A stretch of 64,000 nucleotides of DNA. It comes from Psychroserpens ponticola. GTDB lineage: Bacteria; Bacteroidota; Bacteroidia; Flavobacteriales; Flavobacteriaceae. The stretch is from assembly GCF_023556315.2 (NCBI RefSeq), contig NZ_CP116221.1, positions 2,429,001 to 2,493,000 on the forward strand. The letters are read 5' to 3'. A program made the translations under genes and the position numbers. Below are positions 38,149-47,991 of this stretch, piece after piece. How positions within the stretch are numbered: position 1 is the first letter of the stretch; every line of letters starts with the position of its first letter. The notes beneath the pieces were generated by a model that worked only from the letters and a program-made list of their open reading frames with translations, had not been told where the DNA came from and did not search any database.

Positions 38149-38219
38149 TGTCACATTGAGCGCAATCGAAATGTTTCAAAATAAAACGTCTCAAGTTCTC
38201 GACTGCGCTCGAAATGACA
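38149..38219. repeat. Intergenic palindromic repeat
   Basis: TGTCACATTGAGCGCAATCG (from 38149) and CTCGACTGCGCTCGAAATG (from 38198) are inverted arms with few mismatches around a 24-bp spacer. Sequences built on TGTCATTTCGAGCGCAGTCGA recur in Flavobacteriaceae intergenic regions as I recall; a diverged relative is seen at 53507-53556. Confidence 0.6.
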
Positions 38220-38411
38220 GTTATCTAAATTTTTCGAGCAAACTATAATTAGTTATAGTATATATCAAAAAAAACAAAAAATGCTTGTCCTTTTTGAATC
38301 ACAAAAATATTATAATTTTTATAGGCATTCGAAAGTTATTTGATTTTTATAGTAACTTTATAGATGTTTTGTAGTCTTACATTAAAACGCAACCAACTTT
38401 TATAGTTTTCT

Positions 38412-39647
38412 ATGTTTTCATTAGTTAGAGAGAATATCCGAATTGCTTTTGATTCTATCAAGAGTCAATTACTTCGTACAATCCTTACCATTTTAATCAT
38501 AGCTATTGGTATTACGGCCTTAGTTGGGATTTTGAGCGCTGTTTCTGCACTTGAAAATACAATCTCTAGTGATTTTTCATCAATGGGAGCCAATACTTTT
38601 AACATTCAGCGTTATGAGTTTAACACACAGCGACAAGGCGAAAAACAAAAAGTTAATCCTGTAATTAGCTATAGAGATGTAAAAGCATTTGAGGAAAAAT
38701 ATGCCTTTCCGTTCACAAAAACATCTATATCATTTGTAGGTACTCGTACAGCTGAAGTTAAACACGATAATGAAAAAACAGATCCTGAAGTTCAGATTTT
38801 AGGCGTTAATGAAAATTACATCACCAACTCTGGTTTGGAAGTAGAATTAGGAAGAGAAATCAATTACTTTGATGTACAAAACAGTAATAGCGTCTGTGTT
38901 ATTGGTAGTGATCTTAGAAAAGCACTATTAAATGATGTGAATCCAATTAATAAAACCATAAGTGTTAGAGGTTCAAAATTTAAAGTCATAGGTGTCTTAA
39001 AAGAAAAAGGTTCAACCTTTGGGAACAATCAGGATCTTAGAGTAATTATGCCTTTGCAAAAAGCACGTACTATTTTCACAAACCCAAACATCAATTACAG
39101 CTTAAGTGTAAAAACTGATAAAAAAGACATGTTAGAAGGTGCACAAGATGATGCCATTTTGCTCTTCAGAAATGTTAGAGGATTAAACCCTATTGAAGAA
39201 AACAACTTTGGATTGGAACGAAGTGATGACTTAATTAATCGTATTGGTTCTATAACCGGAGTTTTAGAAACTGCAGCTTGGATTATTAGTATCATTACAA
39301 TTTTTGGATCAACAATCGCACTTTTAAATATGATGCTAGTATCTGTAACCGAGAGAACTAGAGAGATTGGCGTAAGGAAAGCTTTAGGCGCTAAGCGGAG
39401 TACAATAGCGTTTCAATTTTTTATAGAAACGATCATTATCGGTCAGTTAGGTGGCCTTTTAGGAATCATATTTGGGATACTTCTTGGCTTCGGATTTGCA
39501 GCCATTGTGGACTTTAAATTCGTGATCCCATGGTCAGCCATGATTGCAGCCACCATTATTACGTTTATAGTTGCTGTTATTTCAGGTTCTTATCCAGCTA
39601 ATAAAGCAGCAAAACTTGATCCAATTGAGTCATTACGTTACGAGTAA
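38412..39647 (+). CDS. ABC transporter permease, MacB/FtsX type
   Basis: The 411-residue inner-membrane protein has one N-terminal helix (about 22-45), a large periplasmic MacB core domain (about 50-260), and a C-terminal FtsX domain with three helices (about 285-405). It ends in the typical SGSYPANKAAKLDPIESLRYE. The conserved coupling segment VTERTREIGVRKALGAKR is present. Such permeases work with a LolD-like ATPase and a periplasmic adaptor, but no ATPase or adaptor gene adjoins it here, so partners must be elsewhere. The substrate cannot be told from sequence. Confidence 0.9.
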   Translation: MFSLVRENIRIAFDSIKSQLLRTILTILIIAIGITALVGILSAVSALENTISSDFSSMGANTFNIQRYEFNTQRQGEKQKVNPVISYRDVKAFEEKYAFPFTKTSISFVGTRTAEVKHDNEKTDPEVQILGVNENYITNSGLEVELGREINYFDVQNSNSVCVIGSDLRKALLNDVNPINKTISVRGSKFKVIGVLKEKGSTFGNNQDLRVIMPLQKARTIFTNPNINYSLSVKTDKKDMLEGAQDDAILLFRNVRGLNPIEENNFGLERSDDLINRIGSITGVLETAAWIISIITIFGSTIALLNMMLVSVTERTREIGVRKALGAKRSTIAFQFFIETIIIGQLGGLLGIIFGILLGFGFAAIVDFKFVIPWSAMIAATIITFIVAVISGSYPANKAAKLDPIESLRYE

Positions 39648-39662
39648 ACTAAATCTCTAAAC

Positions 39663-40136
39663 TTATTTACTTACTAAATTTTCAAAATATTGATAAAGTT
39701 CGCCTTTAGTGATGCTTGCTCCTTCTTGTATAAGTTTAAACTTATCTTGATTTTCACTTTCTGAATAGTCTTTTTTAGCTGTAAAGAATTCTATGTCATC
39801 AGACATCAAATTATCTCTAAACCAATCATAGCCTTCATTAGTTGTAATGTCTATATCTGTAGCTTTAATTTTGAGTGCAATTAATCGCATCTGCTTATCT
39901 GTACAATGAAACAAATGCATTTGTTGAGGAGAAATATGTTCTAGAAACTCAACTTTAGACAATACACCTTCCCAAATGATATCACTAAAGACATCAAGCT
40001 CCTCTTCAGCTACTTCAGGCTTATTGGCTTTTATACCTGTCCATTCTTCAGCAGTAATCGATTGTGTTGCCAAAAAGTTGATGAATTCTTGATGCAACTC
40101 TTCAAATTGTTCTTTTGTAAGTCTTGAATATTTCAT
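39663..40136 (-). CDS. DUF6495 family protein
   Basis: This 157-residue soluble, acidic protein begins MKYSRLTKEQFEELHQEFINF and contains WEGVLSKVEFLEHISPQQMHLF, features I associate with DUF6495, a family confined to Bacteroidota and commonly found near rplI. The function is unknown. It follows the rpsF-rpsR-rplI operon on the same strand, but a terminator (40165-40193) separates it from rplI. Confidence 0.8.
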   Translation of the reverse strand: MKYSRLTKEQFEELHQEFINFLATQSITAEEWTGIKANKPEVAEEELDVFSDIIWEGVLSKVEFLEHISPQQMHLFHCTDKQMRLIALKIKATDIDITTNEGYDWFRDNLMSDDIEFFTAKKDYSESENQDKFKLIQEGASITKGELYQYFENLVSK

Positions 40137-40164
40137 TTATATCCTTTTTAAAACATAAAATTGA

Positions 40165-40193
40165 AAAAGCCTCAACATGAAGTTGAGGCTTTT
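40165..40193 (-). terminator. Terminator of the rpsF-rpsR-rplI operon
   Basis: AAAAGCCTCAAC and GTTGAGGCTTTT form a 12-bp stem with a five-base loop, about 20 bp after the rplI stop codon. Confidence 0.85.
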
Positions 40194-40212
40194 AATATAA
40201 TGTATTTGAGTC

Positions 40213-40662
40213 TTAAGCTTCAGCTACAACTTCAAATGGTAAATCTACAGATACTTCTCTGTGTAATCTAATCACAGCATCGTACTTTCCTAAACGTTTT
40301 ACAGATCCACCAGCAACAGAGATGAATTTTTTGTCAATCTCATGACCAGCTTTTTGTAAAGCATTTGCTATATCAATATTGTTCACAGATCCAAATAATT
40401 TATCTCCTGATCCAACTTTAGAAGCAATTTTAATTTCTAATGCTTTAAGTCCTTCAGCAGTTTGATTAGCTGCATCAACAATACTCTTCTCTTTAAAAGC
40501 TCTTTGCTTTAAAGTTTCTGCTAATACTTTCTTAGCAGAAGGCGTAGCCATTACGGCTTGACCTTGAGGAATTAAAAAATTTCTACCATAACCGTTCTTA
40601 ACCGTTACAACATCGTCTTTAAATCCTAAATTTTCAACGTCTTGTTTTAATATAAGTTCCAT
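40213..40662 (-). CDS. rplI: 50S ribosomal protein L9
   Basis: The 149-residue protein has the L9 N-terminal signature (MELILKQDVENLGFKDDVV, then GYGRNFLIPQGQAV) and the C-terminal domain after the long connecting helix. It binds 23S rRNA and helps reading-frame fidelity. It is the last gene of rpsF-rpsR-rplI; the gap to rpsR is 13 bp. Confidence 0.98.
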   Translation of the reverse strand: MELILKQDVENLGFKDDVVTVKNGYGRNFLIPQGQAVMATPSAKKVLAETLKQRAFKEKSIVDAANQTAEGLKALEIKIASKVGSGDKLFGSVNNIDIANALQKAGHEIDKKFISVAGGSVKRLGKYDAVIRLHREVSVDLPFEVVAEA

Positions 40663-40675
40663 TGTTATTGGTATT

Positions 40676-40972
40676 TTATTTTAATAAATCTACTACGTAT
40701 GGCATTAAAGCCAAATGACGAGCTCTTTTTACTGCAACAGATACTTTTCTTTGGTATTTTAAAGAAGTTCCTGTTAAACGTCTTGGCAACAATTTACCTT
40801 GCTCGTTAACAAAACCAAGTAACCAATCTGCATCTTTGTAATCAACATATTTGATACCAGATTTCTTGAAACGGCAATACTTTTTAGTTTTGCTTGTGTC
40901 TATATTTAATGGAGTAAGATATCTAATCTCTCCATCTTTTTTTCCTTTAGCTTGTTGTTCAATTGAAGACAT
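40676..40972 (-). CDS. rpsR: 30S ribosomal protein S18
   Basis: The 98-residue protein contains the S18 block ([20 protein letters not shown], then [20 protein letters not shown]). It partners with S6 on the small-subunit platform. It is two bases from rpsF and 13 bp from rplI in one operon. Confidence 0.98.
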   Translation of the reverse strand: MSSIEQQAKGKKDGEIRYLTPLNIDTSKTKKYCRFKKSGIKYVDYKDADWLLGFVNEQGKLLPRRLTGTSLKYQRKVSVAVKRARHLALMPYVVDLLK

Positions 40973-40974
40973 AA

Positions 40975-41313
40975 TTACGCTTTTTGTTTATCTCTGATTC
41001 TTCTCTTCTCTGCCCAAGCAATCGCATGCTTGTCTAATTTTACTGTCAAGTAACGCATAAAACGCTCATCACGTCTAAACTCTACTTCTAATGGATTTAT
41101 TACTTCTCCATCAACAGTGTATTCAAATAAGTGATAAAAACCACTTTTTTTGTTTTGGATTGCATAGGCTAATTTTTTTAAGCCCCAATCTTCTTTGGCT
41201 ACCATCTTCGCTCCTCTAGAAACAAGAAAATCTTCATATTTCTGTACTGTTTCCTTTATCTGATCGTCAGATAAAACGGGATTTAAGATGAAAACAGTTT
41301 CATAATGATTCAT
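40975..41313 (-). CDS. rpsF: 30S ribosomal protein S6
   Basis: This 112-residue S6 family protein ([19 protein letters not shown], with [20 protein letters not shown]) is the first gene of the ribosomal operon. The start at 41313 is chosen because the family begins with this MxxYE motif. An open frame 21 codons longer lies in the promoter region and has no family support. Confidence 0.98.
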   Translation of the reverse strand: MNHYETVFILNPVLSDDQIKETVQKYEDFLVSRGAKMVAKEDWGLKKLAYAIQNKKSGFYHLFEYTVDGEVINPLEVEFRRDERFMRYLTVKLDKHAIAWAEKRRIRDKQKA

Positions 41314-41513
41314 AAAAATATTTTTTATTGTGTTAAAAATGAGTGCAAAAATAACTATTATTTCTGTTTCTGGCAACGTTTTTGCATATAAAATTTTATA
41401 GAAATTAACTATGTTAAAGAAATGTTAAAACAAACACTTTACCGATGTTTTTTGGTTTTTATCCGAATTTTTTGTAACATTGTCGATATCTTAACCTAAA
41501 ATATAATAATGTT

Positions 41514-42209
41514 ATGACTTTAAACTGTGTAGTAGTTGATGATTCTGCGATTCAACGATTATCGATTGTAAAGTTAATTGAGAATCATTCCTCACTTAAC
41601 CTTATTGCAGAATACAGCAGCGCGCTAGAGACCAAGAACGGGCTTAATACTCATAAGGTAGATTTAATCTTCCTAGATATTGAGATGCCAGTACTTAACG
41701 GTTTTGAATTGCTCGATGTACTCAACAACAAACCCCAAATTATTTTCGTTACAGGTAAAACTGAATACGCATTTAAAGCTTTTAATTATGACGCAACGGA
41801 TTATTTACAGAAACCTATAACTAGGGAGCGTTTTAATACATCTGTAGAAAAAGCCTTAGAGCAACATAAACTTAAGCTTGATTTTAATGAAACTGATGGT
41901 GAACACATTTTTGTGAAAAGTAACCTGAAAAAACGTAAAGTTTACATCAAAGATATTAAATGGATTGAAGCTCTTGGTGACTATGTAAAATTAGTTACTG
42001 AAGAAAATAGCTTGGTCGTTTTATCTACAATGAAAGCTTTTGAACATGAATTACCTGAGGGTAAATTCTTAAGAATCCATAAATCGTACATTGTCAACCT
42101 TGACAAAGTAGATCGATTTAATAGCAAAAATGTTGAAGTTGGCGCTTATGAGATTCCATTAAGTAGAAACAAGAAAACCCAACTTGTCGACGCTTTAAAC
42201 AATATTTAA
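41514..42209 (+). CDS. LytTR family response regulator
   Basis: The 231-residue DNA-binding regulator has an N-terminal receiver domain with an acidic pocket (VVDD, residues 7-10), phospho-acceptor D55 (LIFLDIEMP) and the conserved Lys in YLQKP. The C-terminal LytTR domain (about 130-231) contains IKDIKWIEALGDYVKL and FLRIHKSYIVNL. LytTR proteins bind tandem direct repeats spaced about two helical turns apart. The cognate histidine kinase is not adjacent, so the signal is unknown. It is transcribed alone, divergent from rpsF and convergent with priA. Confidence 0.95.
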   Translation: MTLNCVVVDDSAIQRLSIVKLIENHSSLNLIAEYSSALETKNGLNTHKVDLIFLDIEMPVLNGFELLDVLNNKPQIIFVTGKTEYAFKAFNYDATDYLQKPITRERFNTSVEKALEQHKLKLDFNETDGEHIFVKSNLKKRKVYIKDIKWIEALGDYVKLVTEENSLVVLSTMKAFEHELPEGKFLRIHKSYIVNLDKVDRFNSKNVEVGAYEIPLSRNKKTQLVDALNNI

Positions 42210-42245
42210 AAGGCACAATAAGACTCTTTAGTTGAAGATATAACA

Positions 42246-44699
42246 TTAATAATTATCGACATTTAAAATTACTCTTACTGCCCTAAAATCTTTAATACTT
42301 AAGAAGCTGTTATTTATTTTAATAATAGCTTCTTTCGTTTTTCCTAAAGATTGCTTTTGAGGAATTTTCACTAGGATATGCTTCAAATACTGATTACGAA
42401 TCCTAGCTACTGGAGGAAATTCAGGCCCTAAAACATGTTTACCAAAGACTGTTCTTAATGATTTTGCATACCAGTCTGCTCCAATATTCACTTTTTGATA
42501 ATCCTTATGCTTTAAAGTAATTTTTATCATTCTGTAAATTGGAGGATATTTATACGTATGCCTTTCATCCATTTGCTCATCAAACATTTGCTTGAAATTA
42601 TTTGTAGAGACCTGTTGTAGAATACGATGAAACGGATTATACGTTTGAATCAATACCTTACCACGCTCTTTAGTTCGACCAGCTCTTCCTGAAACTTGAG
42701 CCATCAATTGATAACTGCGTTCGTGTGCTCTAAAATCCGGAAAATTAAGCATATTATCAGCATTCATAATACCAACCAACTTTACATTTCTGAAATCTAA
42801 ACCTTTGGTTAGCATTTGTGTACCAACTAAAATATCGATTTCCTGCTGTTCTAAGGCTGTAATAATTTTTTCATAGCCATATTTACCTCGAGTCGTATCT
42901 AAATCCATACGAGCTACATTATGATCCGGAAACAACAACTTAGCCTCCTGCTCTACTTGCTCTGTTCCAAAGCCTTTAGAATCGAGTTCTACACTTCTAC
43001 AAGCTTCACAGTTTTTGTGCATCGCAGAATTATAACCACAATAGTGACATCGTAACTGATTTCTATATTGATGAAACGTTAAACTCACATCACAGTTAGG
43101 ACATTGAGGCGAATGACCACAAGTATTACACTCTACAATTGGTGAAAAACCTCGTCTATTTTGAAACAAAATAATTTGATGTCCATCCTTTAAAGTCTCT
43201 TGCATTTCTAAAATAAGGCGATCACTAAAATGACCAGTCATTCGTTTACGTTTGTGCTTGTCTTTAATATCTACAAGTTCAATATCTGGCATTAAGACAT
43301 TATTGTATCTGTGTTTGAGCTCTACCAATCCATATTTCCCTTGCTGCGCATTGAAATAACTTTCTAAACTTGGTGTTGCAGAACCTAATAAGGTTTTAGC
43401 CTCAAACAAACTCGCCAAAACTATTGATGCATCTCTAGCATGATATCTAGGCGCTGGATCAAATTGTTTATATGACGACTCATGTTCTTCATCAACAATC
43501 ACTAATCCTAAATTTTGAAAGGGCAACAATACTGAAGAACGTGCACCTAAAACGATTTGAGCTTTATGCGAATTATTAAGCACATTGTTCCAAACCTCAA
43601 CACGTTCATGAGATGAATATTTACTATGAAACACAGCTACTTTCTCACCGAAATAATTCTGAAGACGCTCTACCAATTGTGTTGTCAACGCAATTTCAGG
43701 CAACAAATACAACACTTGTTTTCCGTTAGATAATTGTGATTCAATTAGTTTCACGTAAAGTTCAGTTTTTCCTGAAGACGTCACACCATGTAAAAGTGTA
43801 ATATTCTGATTTTCAAATGACTGAGCCACCTCATTTAAAGCTAATTCCTGGTGTTCATTTAAGCGCTTAGACGCTTCATTATCGTCTCCTTCATATTGAA
43901 CACGATCGGTTTGAATATGATATTCCTCTAATATTTCCTTATTAATTAAAGTCTTAATAATTGCTGAAGATGATCCACTCTCTTCAATCAATTCTGAAAC
44001 TTTTACTGGCTTTTTAGTTTGTGCGGAAACTGAAAATAAAGTCATAATCACATCACGCTGTTTAGGTGCTCGACTTAACGATTCCATCAATTCTTGTAAA
44101 GCTTTTTCGGACGTATGAGCAGTAGCTATTTTGACATATCTAACCAACTTAGGTTTATACTTTTCATAAATCTCTTCCTGAACATTGATGACTTCCTTTT
44201 CTAAAAGTCGTTTGATGACAGGAAGTACATTTTTCTTATCTAAAATCGACATTAAATCTTGAATCTTTAAAGACGATTGATGATGCAAAGCTTCATAAAT
44301 AATAAATTCGTCATCTTTTAAATCTTCATCATTAATTTGAACCTTGCTGTTTTTACTTATGACCGTTTCACTTTCCAAAATAAAAGCGCTTGGCAACGCA
44401 GCACGCATAACCTCACCTACTGTACACATGTAATATTTTGAAATCCATTGCCAATGTTTCAGCTGAACAGAAGTTACCAAAGGCATATCATCTAGAATTT
44501 GATGAATCTGTTTGGCTTCATAAACTAAAGGTGCATTTTGATGAATGCTTTCAACGAGTCCTGTATAAATCTTACTCTTTCCGAAGGGAATAGACACACG
44601 CATACCAGGCTTTAGAAAGTCAGCTTCAGCTTGCGTAATCGCATACGTAAAGCTTTGTTCTAAAGGAATTGGCAATATGACGTTGATGAAGTAGTTCAC
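42246..44699 (-). CDS. priA: Replication restart helicase PriA
   Basis: The 817-residue protein has an N-terminal DNA-binding domain, Walker A GVTSSGKT (305-312), DEEH box (403-406) and ATPSLESYFN. Eight zinc-binding cysteines are seen (524, 527, 533, 536, 551, 554, 564, 567), followed by the helicase C-terminal half (VGTQMLTKGLDF, QVSGRAGRTKERG). All elements needed for primosome assembly at stalled forks are intact. It forms a single-gene unit: the upstream lipoprotein gene on the same strand is separated by a terminator. Confidence 0.97.
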   Translation of the reverse strand: MNYFINVILPIPLEQSFTYAITQAEADFLKPGMRVSIPFGKSKIYTGLVESIHQNAPLVYEAKQIHQILDDMPLVTSVQLKHWQWISKYYMCTVGEVMRAALPSAFILESETVISKNSKVQINDEDLKDDEFIIYEALHHQSSLKIQDLMSILDKKNVLPVIKRLLEKEVINVQEEIYEKYKPKLVRYVKIATAHTSEKALQELMESLSRAPKQRDVIMTLFSVSAQTKKPVKVSELIEESGSSSAIIKTLINKEILEEYHIQTDRVQYEGDDNEASKRLNEHQELALNEVAQSFENQNITLLHGVTSSGKTELYVKLIESQLSNGKQVLYLLPEIALTTQLVERLQNYFGEKVAVFHSKYSSHERVEVWNNVLNNSHKAQIVLGARSSVLLPFQNLGLVIVDEEHESSYKQFDPAPRYHARDASIVLASLFEAKTLLGSATPSLESYFNAQQGKYGLVELKHRYNNVLMPDIELVDIKDKHKRKRMTGHFSDRLILEMQETLKDGHQIILFQNRRGFSPIVECNTCGHSPQCPNCDVSLTFHQYRNQLRCHYCGYNSAMHKNCEACRSVELDSKGFGTEQVEQEAKLLFPDHNVARMDLDTTRGKYGYEKIITALEQQEIDILVGTQMLTKGLDFRNVKLVGIMNADNMLNFPDFRAHERSYQLMAQVSGRAGRTKERGKVLIQTYNPFHRILQQVSTNNFKQMFDEQMDERHTYKYPPIYRMIKITLKHKDYQKVNIGADWYAKSLRTVFGKHVLGPEFPPVARIRNQYLKHILVKIPQKQSLGKTKEAIIKINNSFLSIKDFRAVRVILNVDNY

Positions 44700-44725
44700 A
44701 CATCAAAGGTACTATGTTTGCATAA

Positions 44726-44754
44726 AAAAACCATCTCAAATTGAGATGGTTTTT
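44726..44754 (-). terminator. Terminator between a lipoprotein gene and priA
   Basis: AAAACCATCTCAA and TTGAGATGGTTTT form a strong stem with T/A runs. It ends the minus-strand unit starting at 45377 or further upstream. Confidence 0.8.
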
Positions 44755-44771
44755 GTACTTAAATGATTATT

Positions 44772-45377
44772 CTATTGTCTTGGTGAAAATTCATCCGAAT
44801 CATATATTAAACGACCTGTATTATTTTCAATATAAACACTTTCAGGATCTCCATTATCATCTAACATTAATGCTGCTAGTTTAAAATCTTCAATCCCATC
44901 TTCAGTCATTCGGCCAGAAATAGCAATAGCAGTATCTGCGCTATAAGTACCAATTGTACCCGTATTTTTAAGATACACTGAAAATGCATTTCCATCACCA
45001 GAAACAAAAGAGCCAAAACCAACATCTGTTTGATTTCCTCCCATTCCATTAAAATCTATAGTTAATGATCCATTATCTTGATTAGAAAACTCTGACGTAT
45101 AATCAGCAAAAGATTGCCCAACAAAATCAGATGGCACAGTAGAAGCTTCTAAAATAAAAGGACTTGAAAAGTAAACACCTTCTATATTTGGAGGATTATC
45201 ACCTGTATTTATAATAAAACCTAAATCTAATAATGCATCAACGAGTTCTGGTGTAAAGAATTCTTCAACAGACTCTAAAGATCCATCAAATTGATTTGCG
45301 ATTTCTGCGGCATCATCGTCACCACTACAAGAAAATAGCATGGTAATCATTGCAAAAAATAAAATTGTTTTTTTCAT
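44772..45377 (-). CDS. Putative lipoprotein, unknown family
   Basis: This 201-residue protein has a lipoprotein signal peptide with the cysteine at residue 17 (MLFSCSGDDD). The acidic stretch after the cysteine is typical of surface-exposed lipoproteins in Flavobacteriia. The body is rich in Gly, Asp and Ser and probably forms beta strands. No family was recognised. It lies 45 bp downstream of another small lipoprotein gene of similar style and may share its transcript. Confidence 0.75.
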   Translation of the reverse strand: MKKTILFFAMITMLFSCSGDDDAAEIANQFDGSLESVEEFFTPELVDALLDLGFIINTGDNPPNIEGVYFSSPFILEASTVPSDFVGQSFADYTSEFSNQDNGSLTIDFNGMGGNQTDVGFGSFVSGDGNAFSVYLKNTGTIGTYSADTAIAISGRMTEDGIEDFKLAALMLDDNGDPESVYIENNTGRLIYDSDEFSPRQ

Positions 45378-45422
45378 GATTGGTATAATTTAAATGGTTA
45401 ATATTAAAATAGTATGTGTTCT

Positions 45423-45971
45423 TTATTGGTAATTAACATTAAAATAGCCATTAGAAACTGTTTTTGATTCAGACTCATCATCTGACACAGCAGTAAAACT
45501 AAATTTCCCAGAAATAATTTTATTATCTCTATCTAAGGATATTATTTTTAAATAGATCTCATTATTTTCATCTGCAGATCCACCAAAAGAATTTCCTCCA
45601 CTTAAGCTTGCTCTAGAATAAATAGACTCAAGGATGTAATCTTCATTCCCTCCATTTAATTCAAATCCAGCCCCAAAACCAACTGGAGCATCCGAGGTTA
45701 ATTCAATAAGCAGTACTATAATCTTTCCATTGTTTGTAACGAAATCTGTTATAACAGAAAATGCCAAACTATTCGGACTCTCTATAAGAACACTAGCTAC
45801 ACTTACACCTGTATTCTGGCTAGCTCTAGAATCATAATTGTTTCCAGATTCAGTAAAACTGATATAATAATCTGAGTCATCTAACATTTGACCATCGTCA
45901 CTAGAATCATCATTACCTCCACAACTAATTAATAAAAAAGAAATGCAAAAAAGACAAATAATATTTTTCAT
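45423..45971 (-). CDS. Putative lipoprotein, unknown family
   Basis: This 182-residue protein has a lipobox (LLISCGGNDDSSDDG) followed by an acidic tether. The segment IISLDRDNKIISGKFSFTAV, with preceding alternating strands, resembles small beta-sandwich lipoproteins (DUF6252-like) of Bacteroidota, but that placement is uncertain. It lies 45 bp after the four-repeat secreted protein gene and 45 bp before the next lipoprotein gene, so the three may be one operon. Confidence 0.7.
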   Translation of the reverse strand: MKNIICLFCISFLLISCGGNDDSSDDGQMLDDSDYYISFTESGNNYDSRASQNTGVSVASVLIESPNSLAFSVITDFVTNNGKIIVLLIELTSDAPVGFGAGFELNGGNEDYILESIYSRASLSGGNSFGGSADENNEIYLKIISLDRDNKIISGKFSFTAVSDDESESKTVSNGYFNVNYQ

Positions 45972-46016
45972 GGTTGGTTGGTTTATTTTATGATTAATTA
46001 ATAATCAAAAATTGTT

Positions 46017-47705
46017 TTAATCTTTAGTTGCTATGGCAAACAAGTTTAGTATTTCTCTAGCATTCTCAATATTAGAAGCCTCAATAATAATTTTATTTCC
46101 ATAACTTTTTATTTCACCATCTTCATACGTTTTTACAATTTTTTCAAAATATTTGGTACTCATTTCAACAGTAACATTTTTTCCTGAGGTTTTCATTTCG
46201 ATACTCTTAGTATTAATGTCTTTAATTCCAAATTCAAATACTTGCTCTTCACTTTTTTTAGCATTAGCAAACACCTTTGTAAACTTTATCGTTTTAGCCT
46301 CATCATCAATAATTTCAATTGATTGGTCATAATTATCATCGTTTATTTTTACGACACCTATTGCTTCAGAAAGCGCATCTAAACATTGTTTTTCAGATAA
46401 ACCAGAATACGTTTTTGTCTGTGTTTTACATTCTTTTATAATTGTCTGTATCGCTTCTCTTGCAATCATTGCTTCTTCTATAGAATTCACATACAGTTTT
46501 ATCTCATTTTTATAATTCTGTAATTCTCCATTTTGAGTGTATTTCATATACTTGCTTTTTTGGTTTGTAAAAAACTCTACAAACAGCAAATCTTGTTGTG
46601 AATTATACTCTATATTATCGCTATTAATATCAATAAAGTTAAAGGTATACACATTATCATCTATATCTTTACTCGTTGCGATTTTCTGATTAAAATCAGT
46701 TACACACTCATTTTTGATTGTTTGCGTTATGGCTTTATCTGTCGTAGAAATATTAGCCATGACTTTATTTAAATAGTCAATCGCATTCGTTTTAGTTGCA
46801 ATATTAGGTTTGTTATCTGAAAACGCTTTTTCTGCTAATGGAATAATAGCCTTAAGCACTTTATAAATGTCTTTTCCATTTTCGACACTAGATGCATAAA
46901 ACTCCAAACTATTCGTGAAGTTTCCTTGAACGTTATTATCAAATGTTTTAATACTTTTTATGTTTCTCCTATTCTCAACTTCGATATAGAACTCATCGCT
47001 ACGTATTTTAAAATTGATACTATTTGGATTTAGAACTGCAAAATTGAACTCATAACTCATAACTTCCATCTTGCTTTTTACACTTTCAGTTGTTTCTAAT
47101 TTAGCATGTCCATTTTGTTTACCATCATTTGAAAGTTTCTGAGAGTATTGTTTTTTAAGATAATCAACTTCTGAAACATTATCCATTAACCATTGTAGAT
47201 GTTCGCTGTAAGTGGTTAGAGATAGTTTATTCTTTTCTATCGTTTCATTTAAAGGAATTATATTTTTAATTGAATCTACAATATCTCTACCATTATCGAT
47301 GTCTTTTGCATAAAAAAACAGTTCGTCAACATAGCTTACTTTATCGCCTCCATCTTCAATTTTTTTGATCAGTTTTTGCTTTCCTTTTATTAATAATTGA
47401 ACTAGAATCACATCTTTTTTAGTAATGGTTCTTACTGTATTGATATCTACATCAGAAAAACTAAATTCATAATTAATTCCTTCTGATTCGCCTTTGGTAT
47501 CTATCTCTGTAATTGTAGCTATAGCATAACCTGAAGAGATATCTTTTAGTTCTTGACTAAACTGAGCCTTTGAAGCTTCAACAGACTCAAGTTTTGAAGA
47601 TATGTCGTTAATACTTTCTTTAAAATCCTGAGAATTAACGCAAACAGGCAATACAAAAATTAAGGCAAGCGTTAGAAATTTAAAGTTTTTTAATTTAATA
47701 ATCAT
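46017..47705 (-). CDS. Secreted protein made of four similar domains, unknown function
   Basis: The 562-residue product has a signal peptide (about 1-25, ending CVNSQD). Four units of about 130 residues follow. Each carries the pattern Y/F-x-F-x-F-x-D-I/V-N-x-x-S/T-I, an alternating hydrophobic strand (for example VTVEMSTKYFEKIVKTYEDG), then a Y-x-N/D-x-I/L-x-x-Y/E-A-x-x-I-E/D-N-A/G-R-x-I motif and a closing helix (LKAIIPL or similar). No known family was recognised. It looks like an internally duplicated periplasmic or surface binding domain. It is possibly the first gene of an operon with two lipoprotein genes. Confidence 0.7.
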   Translation of the reverse strand: MIIKLKNFKFLTLALIFVLPVCVNSQDFKESINDISSKLESVEASKAQFSQELKDISSGYAIATITEIDTKGESEGINYEFSFSDVDINTVRTITKKDVILVQLLIKGKQKLIKKIEDGGDKVSYVDELFFYAKDIDNGRDIVDSIKNIIPLNETIEKNKLSLTTYSEHLQWLMDNVSEVDYLKKQYSQKLSNDGKQNGHAKLETTESVKSKMEVMSYEFNFAVLNPNSINFKIRSDEFYIEVENRRNIKSIKTFDNNVQGNFTNSLEFYASSVENGKDIYKVLKAIIPLAEKAFSDNKPNIATKTNAIDYLNKVMANISTTDKAITQTIKNECVTDFNQKIATSKDIDDNVYTFNFIDINSDNIEYNSQQDLLFVEFFTNQKSKYMKYTQNGELQNYKNEIKLYVNSIEEAMIAREAIQTIIKECKTQTKTYSGLSEKQCLDALSEAIGVVKINDDNYDQSIEIIDDEAKTIKFTKVFANAKKSEEQVFEFGIKDINTKSIEMKTSGKNVTVEMSTKYFEKIVKTYEDGEIKSYGNKIIIEASNIENAREILNLFAIATKD

Positions 47706-47991
47706 TCGTTGTGTTTTAAAAATTAGTTGTTGTTAATAATCACCAGTTATAGTTTCAATTTTAGGACTATTAAGGTTAAAAATCTTTTGCTTTAAAGAAA
47801 AGGCAATTCAAAAAAAAGACCTATTAATAGCTAAACAAATGTACATCAAAACATTAAATGAATAATACCTAATAGCAGGTATAATTATCTCGAATACATA
47901 AAGCAACAAAAAGTAAGTAAATTCAGCAATAATTTACGACAAACGGTCATAATATTAGCCTAAACAAATATAAAAACAAGTACTTATATCA

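Noticed and set aside
36731-38194. A 487-residue hisS start
   Set aside because: The extra 30 residues overlap an intergenic palindromic repeat, and the family begins near [14 protein letters not shown].
40975-41376. A longer rpsF start
   Set aside because: The added 21 residues have no family counterpart and cover the likely promoter/leader.
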